DNA of 64,000 nt from Actinoallomurus bryophytorum (GCF_006716425.1 NZ_VFOZ01000002.1:682001-746000); one strand, 5' to 3'. Shown: positions 49,403 through 59,263, counted from the stretch's first letter. The notes: generated by a model from the sequence alone, not told the origin. Made by a program: numbers and translations.

Positions 49403-51100
49403 TCAGCGGTGCGCGCCGACGCCGGTCAGGGCACGTGCGGACAGCTCGGCGAAGCGTTCCGGGTCGGCGCGTTCGCGGCTCAGGAACGTGCCGGCGACCG
49501 CGCACAGGAAACCGGCGGGGATCGAGACCAGCGCGGGGTTCTCCAGCGGGAACCAGGCGAAGTCCACGCCCAGCGGGAGCAGCGACAGGCTCTCCCCGGT
49601 GAGGGGATCCACCTTGCCCGACACGACCGGGGAGAAGACGACCAGCGTGATCGAGGTGACCAGCCCGCCGTAGATCCCGGCGACCGCGCCCACCCCGTTG
49701 AAGCGCCGCCAGAACAGGCTGAAGACGATGGCGGGGAGGTTCGCCGACGCCGCGATGGCGAAGGCGAGACCCACCAGGAACGCGACGTTGAGATTCTGGA
49801 CGAAGACGGCCAGCGCGATGGCGACGGCGCCGATGAGCACGGCGGCCACCCGCGCGACCGCGACCTCCTGGCGCTCCCGTGGGCGCCCGAACATCAGCAC
49901 GTGGCCGAAGTAGTCGTGCGCGAGCGAGGTGGAGGCGGCCATCATCAGTCCGGCGACCGCCGCGAGGATGGTCGCGCAGGCCACCGCGGCCACGAAGGCC
50001 AGCAGGACGTCGCCGCCCGCCCGGCCGGCGAGGTGCTCGCCCAGCTCGCGTGCCAGCTGCGGCACGGCGGCGTTGCCGGACGGGTCCTGCGCGATGATCT
50101 CGTCGCGGCCGACCAGCGCTGCGGCGCCGAAGCCGAGCGCCAGGGTCATCAGGAAGAAGCCGCCGATGAGGCCGATGGCCCAGTTGACCGACCTGCGTGC
50201 GGTACGGGCGTCCGGCACCGTGAAGATGCGGTTGACGACGTGCGGCAGCCCGGCGGTGCCGAGCGCCAGCGCGAGCGCGAGGCTCACGAAGTCGAGCTTG
50301 CCGGCCAGTGTCTCGGCCGGCCGGCCGGCGACCTCCCGGCCGAAGCGCAGGCCGGGTTCGAGGAAGGCGTCGCCACGGCCGCTCTCGCGGGCGGCCGACC
50401 CCAGCAGGTCGCTCACGTCGAAGCCGAACCGGCCCAGGACCAGCCCGGTCATCGCGACCCCCGCGGTCATCAGCAGCATGGTCTTGACGATCTGCACCCA
50501 CGTGGTGCCCTTCATCCCGCCGAACACCACGTAGAGGATCATCAGGGCACCCACGACGGCGATCGCGCTCGCCCTCGCGGTGCCCGCGGACATGCCGAGG
50601 AAGGTCGTGCCCGGCCTGATGCCGAGCAGGAGGCCGATCAGCGCGCCGGCGCCGACCATCTGCGCGACCAGGTAGAACACCGACACCGTGACCGTGGACA
50701 CCGCGCCGGCGATACGGACCGGGGACTGCCGCCGCACCCGGTACGCCGGCACGTCCGTGAGGGTGAACCGGCCGACGTTGCGCATGAGCCCGGCGAGCAG
50801 CAGGACGGGCAGCCAGCCCACCAGGGAGCCGATGGAGTAGAGGAACCCGTCGTAGCCCGACAGTGAGATGAGCCCGGCGATGCCCAGGAACGAGGCGGCC
50901 GACATGTAGTCGCCGGCGAGCGCCAGGCCGTTCTGCCGGCCGGAGAAGCCGCGCCCTCCGGCGTAGAAGTCGGTGGCGCCGTCGGTGTGCCTGCGCGCCC
51001 AGAGCGTGATGCCCAGGGTGACGCAGACCAGGCCGGCGAACAGGGCGAAGGTGATCGTACGGGCATCGCCGGAGACGGCGCCCGCCGCAGCGGGGATCAT
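49403..51100 (-). CDS. actP: Cation/acetate symporter, SSS family
   Basis: 565 aa with about 13 helices. FYAGGRGFSGRQNGLALAGD and YMSAASFLGIAGLI (about 45-75) are the sodium:solute symporter core of ActP-type transporters. GGMKGTTWVQIVK and LGTAGLPHVVNRIFTVPDA (about 280-300) are diagnostic. It takes up acetate or short carboxylates with Na+. The ATG at 51098-51100 overlaps the stop of the DUF485 gene (ATGA), the usual yjcH-actP arrangement. The longer frame upstream lies inside that gene and is rejected. Confidence 0.93.
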   Translation of the reverse strand: MIPAAAGAVSGDARTITFALFAGLVCVTLGITLWARRHTDGATDFYAGGRGFSGRQNGLALAGDYMSAASFLGIAGLISLSGYDGFLYSIGSLVGWLPVLLLAGLMRNVGRFTLTDVPAYRVRRQSPVRIAGAVSTVTVSVFYLVAQMVGAGALIGLLLGIRPGTTFLGMSAGTARASAIAVVGALMILYVVFGGMKGTTWVQIVKTMLLMTAGVAMTGLVLGRFGFDVSDLLGSAARESGRGDAFLEPGLRFGREVAGRPAETLAGKLDFVSLALALALGTAGLPHVVNRIFTVPDARTARRSVNWAIGLIGGFFLMTLALGFGAAALVGRDEIIAQDPSGNAAVPQLARELGEHLAGRAGGDVLLAFVAAVACATILAAVAGLMMAASTSLAHDYFGHVLMFGRPRERQEVAVARVAAVLIGAVAIALAVFVQNLNVAFLVGLAFAIAASANLPAIVFSLFWRRFNGVGAVAGIYGGLVTSITLVVFSPVVSGKVDPLTGESLSLLPLGVDFAWFPLENPALVSIPAGFLCAVAGTFLSRERADPERFAELSARALTGVGAHR

Positions 51101-51453
51101 CGCTCTTCCTCGGAGTCGGCGGCGACCCGCGCCCGCAGCGGGTCGAGCACGCGACGCGAGTAGCGGGAGTAGCGCCAGGCAAGGAAGAACGTCGAGGCGA
51201 ACTGGAGCACGCCGAACACGAGGGCGACGTTGACGTTCCCGGCCAGCCGGTACCGCATCAGGTCGCGGGCGAATGCCGCGGCAATGACATAAAGCAAATA
51301 CCACGCGACAAGGAGGGCAGTGACTAAGGACGCCACACGCCCAGTTTTTCTGCGTAAGACAATAAAACGCTCATCTTGGCTTATTGCGACATATCGCGCA
51401 TGATCCGGGGAATCCGCACTACGCCGTGGTGATGGCGGTGATCCGATGACCAC
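51097..51453 (-). CDS. DUF485 membrane protein (YjcH-like)
   Basis: 118 aa with two membrane helices (about 42-63 and 75-97). The family-like segment is DERFIVLRRKTGRVASLVTA, followed by YVIAAAFARDLM. DUF485 proteins accompany ActP and are thought to assist the symporter. The start is the GTG at 51453, which follows AAAGGGG by a good spacing. The longer frame has no family sequence upstream. The last codons overlap the actP start. Confidence 0.88.
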   Translation of the reverse strand: MVIGSPPSPRRSADSPDHARYVAISQDERFIVLRRKTGRVASLVTALLVAWYLLYVIAAAFARDLMRYRLAGNVNVALVFGVLQFASTFFLAWRYSRYSRRVLDPLRARVAADSEEER

Positions 51454-51582
51454 CAGGCACCCCTTTCTGCCGGGGAGAACCTCGCGGGTTTTCCACCCCG
51501 CCATAAGAGCAGAACTCGGTGCGCGCATTCATGATTTCGCCGGAATCCCAGCCGCGCCGGAGACCGGGCTCGGCACGGGCCG

Positions 51583-51588
51583 TACCGT
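51583..51588 (+). promoter_or_regulatory. -10 box of leaderless anmK
   Basis: TACCGT, then six bases (GAAAGG), then the GTG start at 51595. The purine run is too close to the start to act as a normal ribosome-binding site, so leaderless translation is likely. Confidence 0.5.
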
Positions 51589-51594
51589 GAAAGG

Positions 51595-52821
51595 GTGCGT
51601 GTCCTCGGACTGGTCTCCGGCACGTCGTTCGACGCGATCGAGGTGGCGGCGGCCGACCTGGCCGCCGAGGGCGAGGAGCTGACGCTCCGGCCGCTCGGCT
51701 CGCTCTCGGTCCCGTACGCGCCGGCTCTCGCCCGTGCCATCGCCGCCGCGCTGCCTCCGGCCGCCACCACGGCCGAGGCGATCTGCTCGCTCGACACCCG
51801 GATCGGGCAGGCGTTCGCCGAGGCGGCGGCGCGCGGCGCGGGTGAGCTCGCCGGCGGCCGGGCCGACCTGGTCGTCTCCCACGGGCAGACGCTCTACCAC
51901 CAGGTGGCGGACGGCCGTGTCCTCGGAACCCTGCAGATCGGCCGGCCCGCGTGGATCGCCGAACGCACCGGCCTCCCGGTGGTCGCCGACCTGCGGGCGC
52001 GCGACGTCGCCGCCGGCGGTCAGGGCGCCCCGCTCGTCAGCCTCTTCGACACCCTGCTGCTCCGCGGCGGCACACCGCGTGCCGCGCTCAACCTCGGCGG
52101 CATCGCGAACATCACCGTGCTCGCGCGGGGACGCGAGCCGGTGGCGTTCGACACCGGACCCGCCAACGCGCTGCTCGACGCCGTGGTCGCCGAGGCGACC
52201 GGGGGTGAGCGTCGCTACGACGCCGGCGGCGCCGGCGCCGCGGCGGGCACCGTGCACGATGGCCTGCTGGACGTGCTGCTGGCCGAGCCGTACTACGCGG
52301 CGCCGCCGCCCAAGACGACGGGCAAGGAGCTGTTCGGCCTCGGTCACGTACGTTCGGCGCTGGCCGCGCTCAGGGGCGACCCGCCCTCCGGCGCCGACCT
52401 GCTCGCGACGCTGACCCGGCTCACGGCCACGACGGTCGCCCGCGCGATCGCCGCGTACGAGGTGGACGAGGTGATCGCCTCCGGCGGCGGCACCGCGAAC
52501 CCTTCACTCATGGCCGACCTCGCGGCGGAACTGCGCCGCGAGGCCGGAGCCCGGCTGCGTTCGATCGAGGAGTTCGGCATCCCGTCCGGCGCGAAGGAGG
52601 CGTACGCGTTCACCGTCCTCGGCTGGCTGACCGCGCACGGCCTGCCGGGCACGGTCGCCTCGTGCACGGGGGCGAGCGGCCCACGCGTGCTGGGCGTGGT
52701 CGTCCCGGGCGCCGACGGGAAGCTGCCTTCACCATCGGCCGCCGCGGTGCCCCCGCGCCGCCTGCGCATCGCGCCGGTCCGTACGGACCCGCGACATGCC
52801 GGTCCGCGTCGGCCGAGCTAG
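51595..52821 (+). CDS. anmK: Anhydro-N-acetylmuramic acid kinase
   Basis: 408 aa. The N-terminal ATP-binding motif VLGLVSGTSFDAIE corresponds to the family GLMSGTSxDGxD, with Phe-Asp-Ala in place of the usual x-Asp-Gly. VVSHGQTLYH, LNLGGIANITVL and FDTGPANALLD follow in canonical order, as does ASGGGTANPSLM near 300. AnmK phosphorylates and opens anhydro-MurNAc from cell-wall recycling to MurNAc-6-P. The C-terminal 25 residues are an atypical Arg/Pro-rich tail. It is divergent from DUF485-actP by 141 bp. Confidence 0.92.
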   Translation: MRVLGLVSGTSFDAIEVAAADLAAEGEELTLRPLGSLSVPYAPALARAIAAALPPAATTAEAICSLDTRIGQAFAEAAARGAGELAGGRADLVVSHGQTLYHQVADGRVLGTLQIGRPAWIAERTGLPVVADLRARDVAAGGQGAPLVSLFDTLLLRGGTPRAALNLGGIANITVLARGREPVAFDTGPANALLDAVVAEATGGERRYDAGGAGAAAGTVHDGLLDVLLAEPYYAAPPPKTTGKELFGLGHVRSALAALRGDPPSGADLLATLTRLTATTVARAIAAYEVDEVIASGGGTANPSLMADLAAELRREAGARLRSIEEFGIPSGAKEAYAFTVLGWLTAHGLPGTVASCTGASGPRVLGVVVPGADGKLPSPSAAAVPPRRLRIAPVRTDPRHAGPRRPS

Positions 52822-52876
52822 AAGCCAGGTAATGGGATACTTTCTAGCGAATCGCTTTCAGGGGGATCATGGCGCG

Positions 52877-53977
52877 ATGGACTCTACGGGGGACGCGGCC
52901 CGATCGATTCAGGGCTACGAGATCATCGAGACGCTCGGCCAAGGGGGGTTCGGGACCGTCTACCGCGCGCGGCAGCTCGCCGTGGGGCGCGAGGTGGCGC
53001 TCAAGATCGACAGCCGGGTGCTGATCACCGACCGCGACAAGCGGCGGTACATGCGGGAGGTCAGGGCGGCCGGGCACCTGTCGGACCACCCGCACGTGGT
53101 CGCCGTGTACGACGCGGGGGTGCTCGGCGACGGGCGCCCGCACATCGTGCTCGAGCTGTGCCCGAACGGCTCGCTGGCCGGCCGGCTGCGCGGCGGCGGG
53201 CCGTTCCCGGCCGCCGAGGTACGGGACATCGGGGTGCACATCGCCGGCGCGCTCGCCGCGGCCCACGAGGTCGGGATCCTGCACCGGGACGTGAAGCCCG
53301 CGAACATCCTGGTCAACCGGCACGGTGCCGTGGCGCTCACCGACTTCGGCCTCGCCACCATGCCCACGCCGGGGCCGGAGTCGACGGCGACCCCTGAGAC
53401 GCTGACCCCGGCGTTCGCCCCGCCGGAGGTGTTCGACCTGGTCGAACCGACCGTGGCGGGCGACATCTACTCCCTCGGCGCGACGCTGTACGCCCTGCTG
53501 TCCGGCCGGCCTCCGTTCTTCCCGGCGGAGGGCCGGCCGAGCATGGTGGCGCTCATGGCCGCGCGGCTCGGGCCCGTGCCCGACATTCCCGGCGCGCCGC
53601 CCGGGCTCGTCGCTGTGCTCCAGCAGGCCATGGCGTACGACCCCGCCGACCGGCCTGCCACCGCCGCGGCCCTGCGGGACGTGCTCGCCGGTGCCGACCT
53701 CTCCCCTCCACCGAACGGCGGAGCGCGCCGGTCCGTGCCTGCCGGCCACGGCCGGCACCGATCGGCCAACGGGCGCGGCGCGGCAGGCGTGGCGACCGCG
53801 GCGCGGAACCACGATCCCGGCCCTCTCGTACCGTCCGTGTCCACGGGATCGGTCCCCTCCGGCGAGCCGGCCGTCTCCGCCGGCAGGCGCAGCCTCAGAA
53901 GCCGTTCGCTGCTCGCCGTGGTCATCGCGGTCATCGTCGTGGCCGGTGCGCTGATCGCCTACTCGGCCGGCGGCTAG
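52877..53977 (+). CDS. Transmembrane Ser/Thr protein kinase
   Basis: 366 aa. The kinase domain (about 14-270) has the glycine loop LGQGGFGTVY, ATP lysine K43 in VALKID, the catalytic loop HRDVKPANIL (D138) and DFG (D156), followed by APPE. A Pro/Gly/Ala-rich juxtamembrane region (about 275-335) leads to one C-terminal membrane helix (about 340-362) with almost no extracellular part, so no sensor domain is visible. Start choice: the ATG at 52877 is closest to the kinase domain. An in-frame ATG at 52832 is possible. AGGGGG lies about 11 nt upstream. Confidence 0.9.
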   Translation: MDSTGDAARSIQGYEIIETLGQGGFGTVYRARQLAVGREVALKIDSRVLITDRDKRRYMREVRAAGHLSDHPHVVAVYDAGVLGDGRPHIVLELCPNGSLAGRLRGGGPFPAAEVRDIGVHIAGALAAAHEVGILHRDVKPANILVNRHGAVALTDFGLATMPTPGPESTATPETLTPAFAPPEVFDLVEPTVAGDIYSLGATLYALLSGRPPFFPAEGRPSMVALMAARLGPVPDIPGAPPGLVAVLQQAMAYDPADRPATAAALRDVLAGADLSPPPNGGARRSVPAGHGRHRSANGRGAAGVATAARNHDPGPLVPSVSTGSVPSGEPAVSAGRRSLRSRSLLAVVIAVIVVAGALIAYSAGG

Positions 53978-54026
53978 GGCGTCACCGCGGCGGTCCGGCC
54001 CGTGGCCCCGCGACGCTGACCGCGGT

Positions 54027-55334
54027 CTAGAGGTACTGGCCGAACAGGTCCACCGTGGGCCAGGTGGTCATCGCGTTCGCCACGCTGTGCAGCGGCGCGC
54101 TGATCGAGTTGTAGTCGTAGACCAGCCCGGACGGGTCGTCCCGCTGGTCGAAGAGCACCGCCCAGGTGATCCCGTCGAAGCGGCGGGTCACGATCGTGGT
54201 CGTGCCCGGAAGGCTGCCGTCGTGCCAGGTGTTCTGGCCGCCCGTGACGTCCCGCACCATCCAGCCGAAGCCGTAGTAGTAGCCGTCGGCGTTCAGGCCG
54301 GTCTCCGGCTGGGCGAACATCGCGTCCACGGACGTCTTCGTCAGGACAGTCGTCGTCAGGTCGAAGATCTGGGTGAACTTCACGTGGTCGACGGCCGAGG
54401 TCAGCCATCCGCCCATCGCGGTCCGGTTCTCCACGTTGAAGGACCCGTACGGCGTGGACACCGTGGTCCCCGCGGCGTCGAACACGGACGGGCCCGTGTA
54501 CTGGGAGTAGTAGGGAACCTCGCCCGTGGCCGCGCCGGTCCTGAGCGACTTTCCCGGCCGGTTGCGGGTGATTCCCAGCGGCGTGAGCACCTTCTGCTGG
54601 ACGTAGGTGGCGTACGCCGTCCCGGAGACCTTCTCCACGATCTGCCCCAGGAGCAGGTAGCCGTAGTTGCTGTAGGCGTACGTGCTGCCCGGCGCGTGGT
54701 CCAGGGGCAGCCCCGCCCCGTACTTGACCATGTCGGCCTTGCCGATCGGCAGTGGCACGCCGAGCGTGGTGGCGATCTTCCGGTCCTCGTACGTCGGGTC
54801 CGGCGTGATGTCGCGGTCCCAGCCGCCGAGATGCTGGAGCAGCCGCCGTACAGTCACCTGGCCCAGGCGCGGGTCGGCGGTGGTGCCCGTGGGCGGCGTC
54901 ATGTCGATCAGGCTGGTCACCGGGGCGGACAGGCTGAGCCTGCCGTCCTGGACGAGCCGCATCACGGCGGTCGCGGTGATCGCCTTGCTGAGGCTGCCCA
55001 GCCGGAACAGCGAGGTGGGCTGGACGCTCAGCGTCGTGTCGTCGCTCCAGGTGTAGCCGCGCGCTAGGATGAGCTTGCCCTTGCGCATGACCGCCAGCGA
55101 GCCGGACGGGATGTTCCGCGCCTGCATGAGGGTCTTGATCGCCGTGTCGAAGCCGCCCAGGCCGGTCCCCGCCGAGCCGCTCACGCGCCAGGTGCGCGTG
55201 GCGGTCGCCGCACGGGTACCGGCCCGCACGGCTTGCGTTCCGCAGCCGCCGGCCAGCGTGGGAACGGCCGCCGCCAGTCCCATCACGCCCAGCATCCGCC
55301 CGAAGTCCCGCCGGCTCGGCTGTGAGTGCGTCAC
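54027..55334 (-). CDS. Tat-exported beta-lactamase-family serine hydrolase (lipoprotein)
   Basis: 435 aa. The Tat motif SRRDFGRML (7-15) is followed by a hydrophobic stretch and the lipobox LAGGC (C31). The serine hydrolase fold has SxxK at S114-L-S-K117, YSNYGY near 220 (YxN) and HDGSLPG in place of KTG. This matches class C-like esterases and D-aminopeptidase or PBP4*-type proteins rather than true beta-lactamases. GGAGGGG precedes the GTG start. The substrate is unknown. Confidence 0.9.
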   Translation of the reverse strand: MTHSQPSRRDFGRMLGVMGLAAAVPTLAGGCGTQAVRAGTRAATATRTWRVSGSAGTGLGGFDTAIKTLMQARNIPSGSLAVMRKGKLILARGYTWSDDTTLSVQPTSLFRLGSLSKAITATAVMRLVQDGRLSLSAPVTSLIDMTPPTGTTADPRLGQVTVRRLLQHLGGWDRDITPDPTYEDRKIATTLGVPLPIGKADMVKYGAGLPLDHAPGSTYAYSNYGYLLLGQIVEKVSGTAYATYVQQKVLTPLGITRNRPGKSLRTGAATGEVPYYSQYTGPSVFDAAGTTVSTPYGSFNVENRTAMGGWLTSAVDHVKFTQIFDLTTTVLTKTSVDAMFAQPETGLNADGYYYGFGWMVRDVTGGQNTWHDGSLPGTTTIVTRRFDGITWAVLFDQRDDPSGLVYDYNSISAPLHSVANAMTTWPTVDLFGQYL

Positions 55335-55509
55335 GACCCCTCCGATGTTCCGTGATGTCCACCGAGCACCCTAGTGAAGATCATCTTTCGTGATCATGAT
55401 TTCTGGATCATGGCGCTGGAGTCGTGGGCGGCTCTGGCCCGGCGCGCGAGTGCGGCGGAGAGAAGACACGGGACCGGTCCGGACCCAGGACAGACCTCCG
55501 ACCAATTAC

Positions 55510-55549
55510 TTAACAACTTGTTGACTTCCGGATTATTTCGCCGTAACCA
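55510..55549 (+). promoter_or_regulatory. Promoter and inverted repeat upstream of GH3
   Basis: TTGACT (55521-55526), a 17-bp spacer and TAACCA (55544-55549). An inverted repeat TTAACAA-C-TTGTTGA (55510-55524) overlaps the -35 box and could be a repressor site. The -10 match is only moderate. Confidence 0.5.
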
Positions 55550-55637
55550 TGACCTAGATCGCACAGATCACCCCCACCCCGCGACCGGTGACAGCGCACG
55601 ATCACCCCCGCCAGAGTTGTGATCACGGAGTCAACTG

Positions 55638-58600
55638 ATGTCACGACGCAAGCCCACGCGACGGCGCGCCCTCCTGGCCGCCGCGTGCTCACTCGCAGCC
55701 ACGATCGGCCTGGTCGGCGCCTCGACGCCGGCCGCCCACGCCGACACCAAGCCGGTCTACCTGGACACCGGCCATTCGTTCGAGGAACGTGCCGCGGACC
55801 TGGTCTCGCGCATGACGCTCGACGAGAAGGTGAACCAGCTCAAGACCAACAGCGCACCGGCCATCCCGCGCCTGGGCGTGCAGCAGTACACCTACTGGAG
55901 CGAGGGCCAGCACGGGATCAACACCCTCGGCGCGAACACCGACCACGGCTCGGCCTCCGGCGGAGTGCCGGCCACGAGCTTCCCGACCAACTTCGCCTCG
56001 TCCATGTCGTGGGACCGCGACCTCATGTACGACGAGACGACGGCGATCTCGGATGAGGCGCGGGGCTTCCTCGACAAGTCCCTGTGGGGGGTCGGCGCGA
56101 ACAACATCGGACCGAGCAAGGACGACTACGGTTCGCTGACGTACTGGGCGCCGACCGTCAACCTGGACCGCGACCCGCGCTGGGGCCGTACGGACGAGGC
56201 GTTCGGCGAGGACCCGTACCTCGTCGCGCAGATGGGCGGCGCCTTCGTCAACGGTTACCAGGGCCAGGACAAGGACGGGAAGCCCAGCACCGGGTACCTG
56301 AAGGTCGCCTCGACCGCCAAGCACTACGCGCTGAACAACACGGACAACGACCGGACCGGGATCAGCTCCGACACCGATGACCGGACCCTGCGGGAGTACT
56401 ACACCGCCCAGTTCCGCGACCTCATCGAGAACGCCCACGTGTCCGGGTTGATGACCTCCTACAACGCCATCAACGGCACCCCGGCCGTCGCCGACACCTA
56501 CACGGTGAACCAGCTGGCCCAGCGGACGTACGGCTTCGGCGGTTACGTCACCTCCGACTGCGGCGCCGTCGGCACCACCTGGCAACTGCCGCCCGGCGGT
56601 CACGACTGGGCCCCGCCCGGCTGGACCACCGACCACAAGTCCAGCCCGACCTGGACCAACACCACCACCGGCGCGACTCTGTCCGGCCAGGCGGGCGGCC
56701 AGGCGTACGCGCTGCGTGCCGGCACCGACGCCAACTGCACCGGCGCCGAGGCCACCGCGCAGAACATCAGGGACGCCATCGCCACCGGCGCCATGAGCGA
56801 GGGCGTGCTCGACACCGCGCTGGTCCGCCTCTTCACCGTGCGGATGCGGACCGGGGAGTTCGACCCGCCGGGCGACGTCCCGTACACCAAGATCAGCAAG
56901 GACGTCATCCAGAGCGCCGAGCACCAGGCCCTGGCCGAGAAGGTCGCCGACAACTCGCTCGTCCTGCTCAAGAACGACGGAAAGCTGCTGCCGGCGGACG
57001 GCTCGAAGCTGAACAAGGTGGTCATCCTCGGCGACCTGGCGAACAAGGTCACGCTCGGCGGTTACTCCGGCGCGCCGGCCAAGCAGGTCAGCGCCGTCGA
57101 GGGCATCACCTCCGCGGTCAAGGCCGCCAACCCGTCCGCCTCGGTGGTCTTCGACGCGGCCGGCACGTCCACGACGGCCACCGGTGACGCGACCCTCAGC
57201 GACGCCACCAAGGCCGACATCAAGGCCGCGGACCTCGTGGTCGTCTTCGTCGGCACGGACGACGCCGTCGCGCACGAGGGCATGGACCGTACGAGCCTGG
57301 CCATGCCCGGCAACTACGACTCCCTGATCGACCAGACCGCCGCGCTGGGCAACCCGAAGCTGGCGCTCGTGGTCCAGTCCGGCGGCCCCGTCAAGATCGA
57401 CGACGTCCAGGACAAGGTGTCCTCGATCGTCTTCAGCGGCTACAACGGCGAGAGCCAGGGCACCGCGCTGGCCGACGTCCTGCTGGGTGCGCAGAATCCG
57501 GCCGGGCACCTCAACTTCACCTGGTTCAAGGACGACTCACAGCTCCCGCCGATGTCCGACTACGACATCACGCCGGGCGCCACCGGCGGGATCGGCCGTA
57601 CGTACCAGTACTTCACCGGCACGCCGACCTACCCCTTCGGCCGCGGGCTGAGCTACACCGGGTTCACCTACTCCCACGTCGCGGCCGACGAGGCGTCGGT
57701 GACCGCCGACGGCGACGTCACCGTGGGTTTCGACGTCACCAACAGCGGTGACACGGCGGGCGCCACGGTCGCGCAGCTGTACGCCGCCACGCCGTTCACG
57801 GTCCCGGGTGTCGAGCTGCCGAAGAAGCGGCTGGCCGGCTTCCACAAGACCGCGGTGCTGCGGCCCGGGGAGACCGAGCACGTCACGCTCACCGTGAAGA
57901 TGGCCGACCTGGCCATCTGGGACGCCCAGAACATGAAGTCGTTCGTGCCGGACGGCGCCTACCGGTTCCAGGTCGGGGCCGACTCCGCCGACGTCGCCGG
58001 CTCGGCCGACGTACAGGTCACCGGCGCGCTGACTCCCAAGACGCGGTATGTCACCGTGCAGCCCGAGGCCGTCGGCTACAAGGTCGGGGACACCATCGAC
58101 CTGACCGGCAAGAACCGGTGGATCAAGGACGACACCGACCACACGCGGGAGAAGCGCAACCTCGACGTGACCGCCGACGACGTCGTCGAGGCGGTCAACG
58201 ACGACCAGTCATTCGTCGACCTGAAGCAGGCCGACGTCCACTACAGCAGCACCGACACCGGCGTGGCGACGGTGAGCGACGCGGGGCTGGTGACGGTGGT
58301 CGGCTCCGGCGTGACGACCATCAAGGTGACGGTCGACGGCGTCACGGGCTCGGCGGCCATCACCGCCAAGTACCCGTACACGGTCACCGGGCCCTCGACC
58401 ATCGAGCCCGGCGGCACCGCCACCGCGACGACCACGTTCACCAACTCGGGACCGGACGCGCTGAGCGACGTGACGATGTCGCTCACCGCCCCCGACGGCT
58501 GGACCGCGGAGGCGAGCTCCCCGGCAACGTTCGCCAGTGTCGCCGGCGGCGAGTCCGTGCACACGACCTGGTCGGTCAAGGCCCCGGCCGACGCGCCGCG

Positions 58601-59249
58601 CGCCGGCTACGAGCTCCAGGCCAAGGTCGCCTACACCGATCAGGACGGCCGGCAGGGCACCGGTGACGCGACGACGCTCCTGGCCATCCCGTTCGCGTCA
58701 CTGGCCGACGCGTACACCAACACCGCGATCACCGACGACGCCGACCCGTCGGCGGGCAACCTGGACGGCGGCGGCCTGAGCCTGTCGGCGCAGGCGCTGG
58801 CCGCCGCCGGCATCACGCCGGGCGGCACGGTCGCGCACGGCGGGCTCACCTTCACCTGGCCGGACGTCCCGGCGGGCAAGGCGGACAACGTCGTCGCCGG
58901 CGGGCAGGCGTTCGAGTTCTCCGGGTCGGGCGCCCGGCTCGGCTTCCTGGGACTGGCCAACAACGACACCTCGTCGGGCAGCGGCCTGATCACCTACACG
59001 GATGGCACCACCCAGCCGTTCACGATCACGTTCCCCGACTGGTGGGCCGGCGGCGGGGACACCGTCGCCACCTTCCCCTACATCAACACCGCGTCCGGGA
59101 AGCAGAACCAGACCGTCCACCTGTTCATGTCCACGGTCACGCTGCAGGCGGGCAAGCAGGTACGGCTGGTCACCCTTCCCAACATCAGTCACGGGGTGTC
59201 GAGCGGCACCAACGCCATGCACGTCTTCGCCGTCACCAGCGGCGGCTAG
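55638..59249 (+). CDS. Secreted multidomain GH3 beta-glycosidase
   Basis: 1203 aa. A twin-Arg-like signal (RRKPTRRRALLAAACSLAA) is cleaved near HADTK. The GH3 barrel (about 45-390) has RDPRWGRTDEAFGEDPYL and nucleophile D307 in YVTSDCGAVG. The GH3 C-domain (about 430-660) includes VLLKNDGKLLP and an FnIII-like domain. A Big_2 bacterial Ig-like domain lies near 830-915, an NEW3 domain near 915-1015, and a final 185-residue domain resembles the GH92 C-terminus. GH3 xylosidases and glucosidases share this core. Specificity is not certain. CGGAG precedes the ATG. Confidence 0.92.
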   Translation: MSRRKPTRRRALLAAACSLAATIGLVGASTPAAHADTKPVYLDTGHSFEERAADLVSRMTLDEKVNQLKTNSAPAIPRLGVQQYTYWSEGQHGINTLGANTDHGSASGGVPATSFPTNFASSMSWDRDLMYDETTAISDEARGFLDKSLWGVGANNIGPSKDDYGSLTYWAPTVNLDRDPRWGRTDEAFGEDPYLVAQMGGAFVNGYQGQDKDGKPSTGYLKVASTAKHYALNNTDNDRTGISSDTDDRTLREYYTAQFRDLIENAHVSGLMTSYNAINGTPAVADTYTVNQLAQRTYGFGGYVTSDCGAVGTTWQLPPGGHDWAPPGWTTDHKSSPTWTNTTTGATLSGQAGGQAYALRAGTDANCTGAEATAQNIRDAIATGAMSEGVLDTALVRLFTVRMRTGEFDPPGDVPYTKISKDVIQSAEHQALAEKVADNSLVLLKNDGKLLPADGSKLNKVVILGDLANKVTLGGYSGAPAKQVSAVEGITSAVKAANPSASVVFDAAGTSTTATGDATLSDATKADIKAADLVVVFVGTDDAVAHEGMDRTSLAMPGNYDSLIDQTAALGNPKLALVVQSGGPVKIDDVQDKVSSIVFSGYNGESQGTALADVLLGAQNPAGHLNFTWFKDDSQLPPMSDYDITPGATGGIGRTYQYFTGTPTYPFGRGLSYTGFTYSHVAADEASVTADGDVTVGFDVTNSGDTAGATVAQLYAATPFTVPGVELPKKRLAGFHKTAVLRPGETEHVTLTVKMADLAIWDAQNMKSFVPDGAYRFQVGADSADVAGSADVQVTGALTPKTRYVTVQPEAVGYKVGDTIDLTGKNRWIKDDTDHTREKRNLDVTADDVVEAVNDDQSFVDLKQADVHYSSTDTGVATVSDAGLVTVVGSGVTTIKVTVDGVTGSAAITAKYPYTVTGPSTIEPGGTATATTTFTNSGPDALSDVTMSLTAPDGWTAEASSPATFASVAGGESVHTTWSVKAPADAPRAGYELQAKVAYTDQDGRQGTGDATTLLAIPFASLADAYTNTAITDDADPSAGNLDGGGLSLSAQALAAAGITPGGTVAHGGLTFTWPDVPAGKADNVVAGGQAFEFSGSGARLGFLGLANNDTSSGSGLITYTDGTTQPFTITFPDWWAGGGDTVATFPYINTASGKQNQTVHLFMSTVTLQAGKQVRLVTLPNISHGVSSGTNAMHVFAVTSGG

Positions 59250-59263
59250 CGGCCGGGGACCGG

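Noticed and set aside
54027-55334. True beta-lactamase (antibiotic resistance) call
   Set aside because: SxxK and YxN are present, but the third motif is HDG rather than KTG and the length and lipobox fit an esterase or peptidase-like serine hydrolase.
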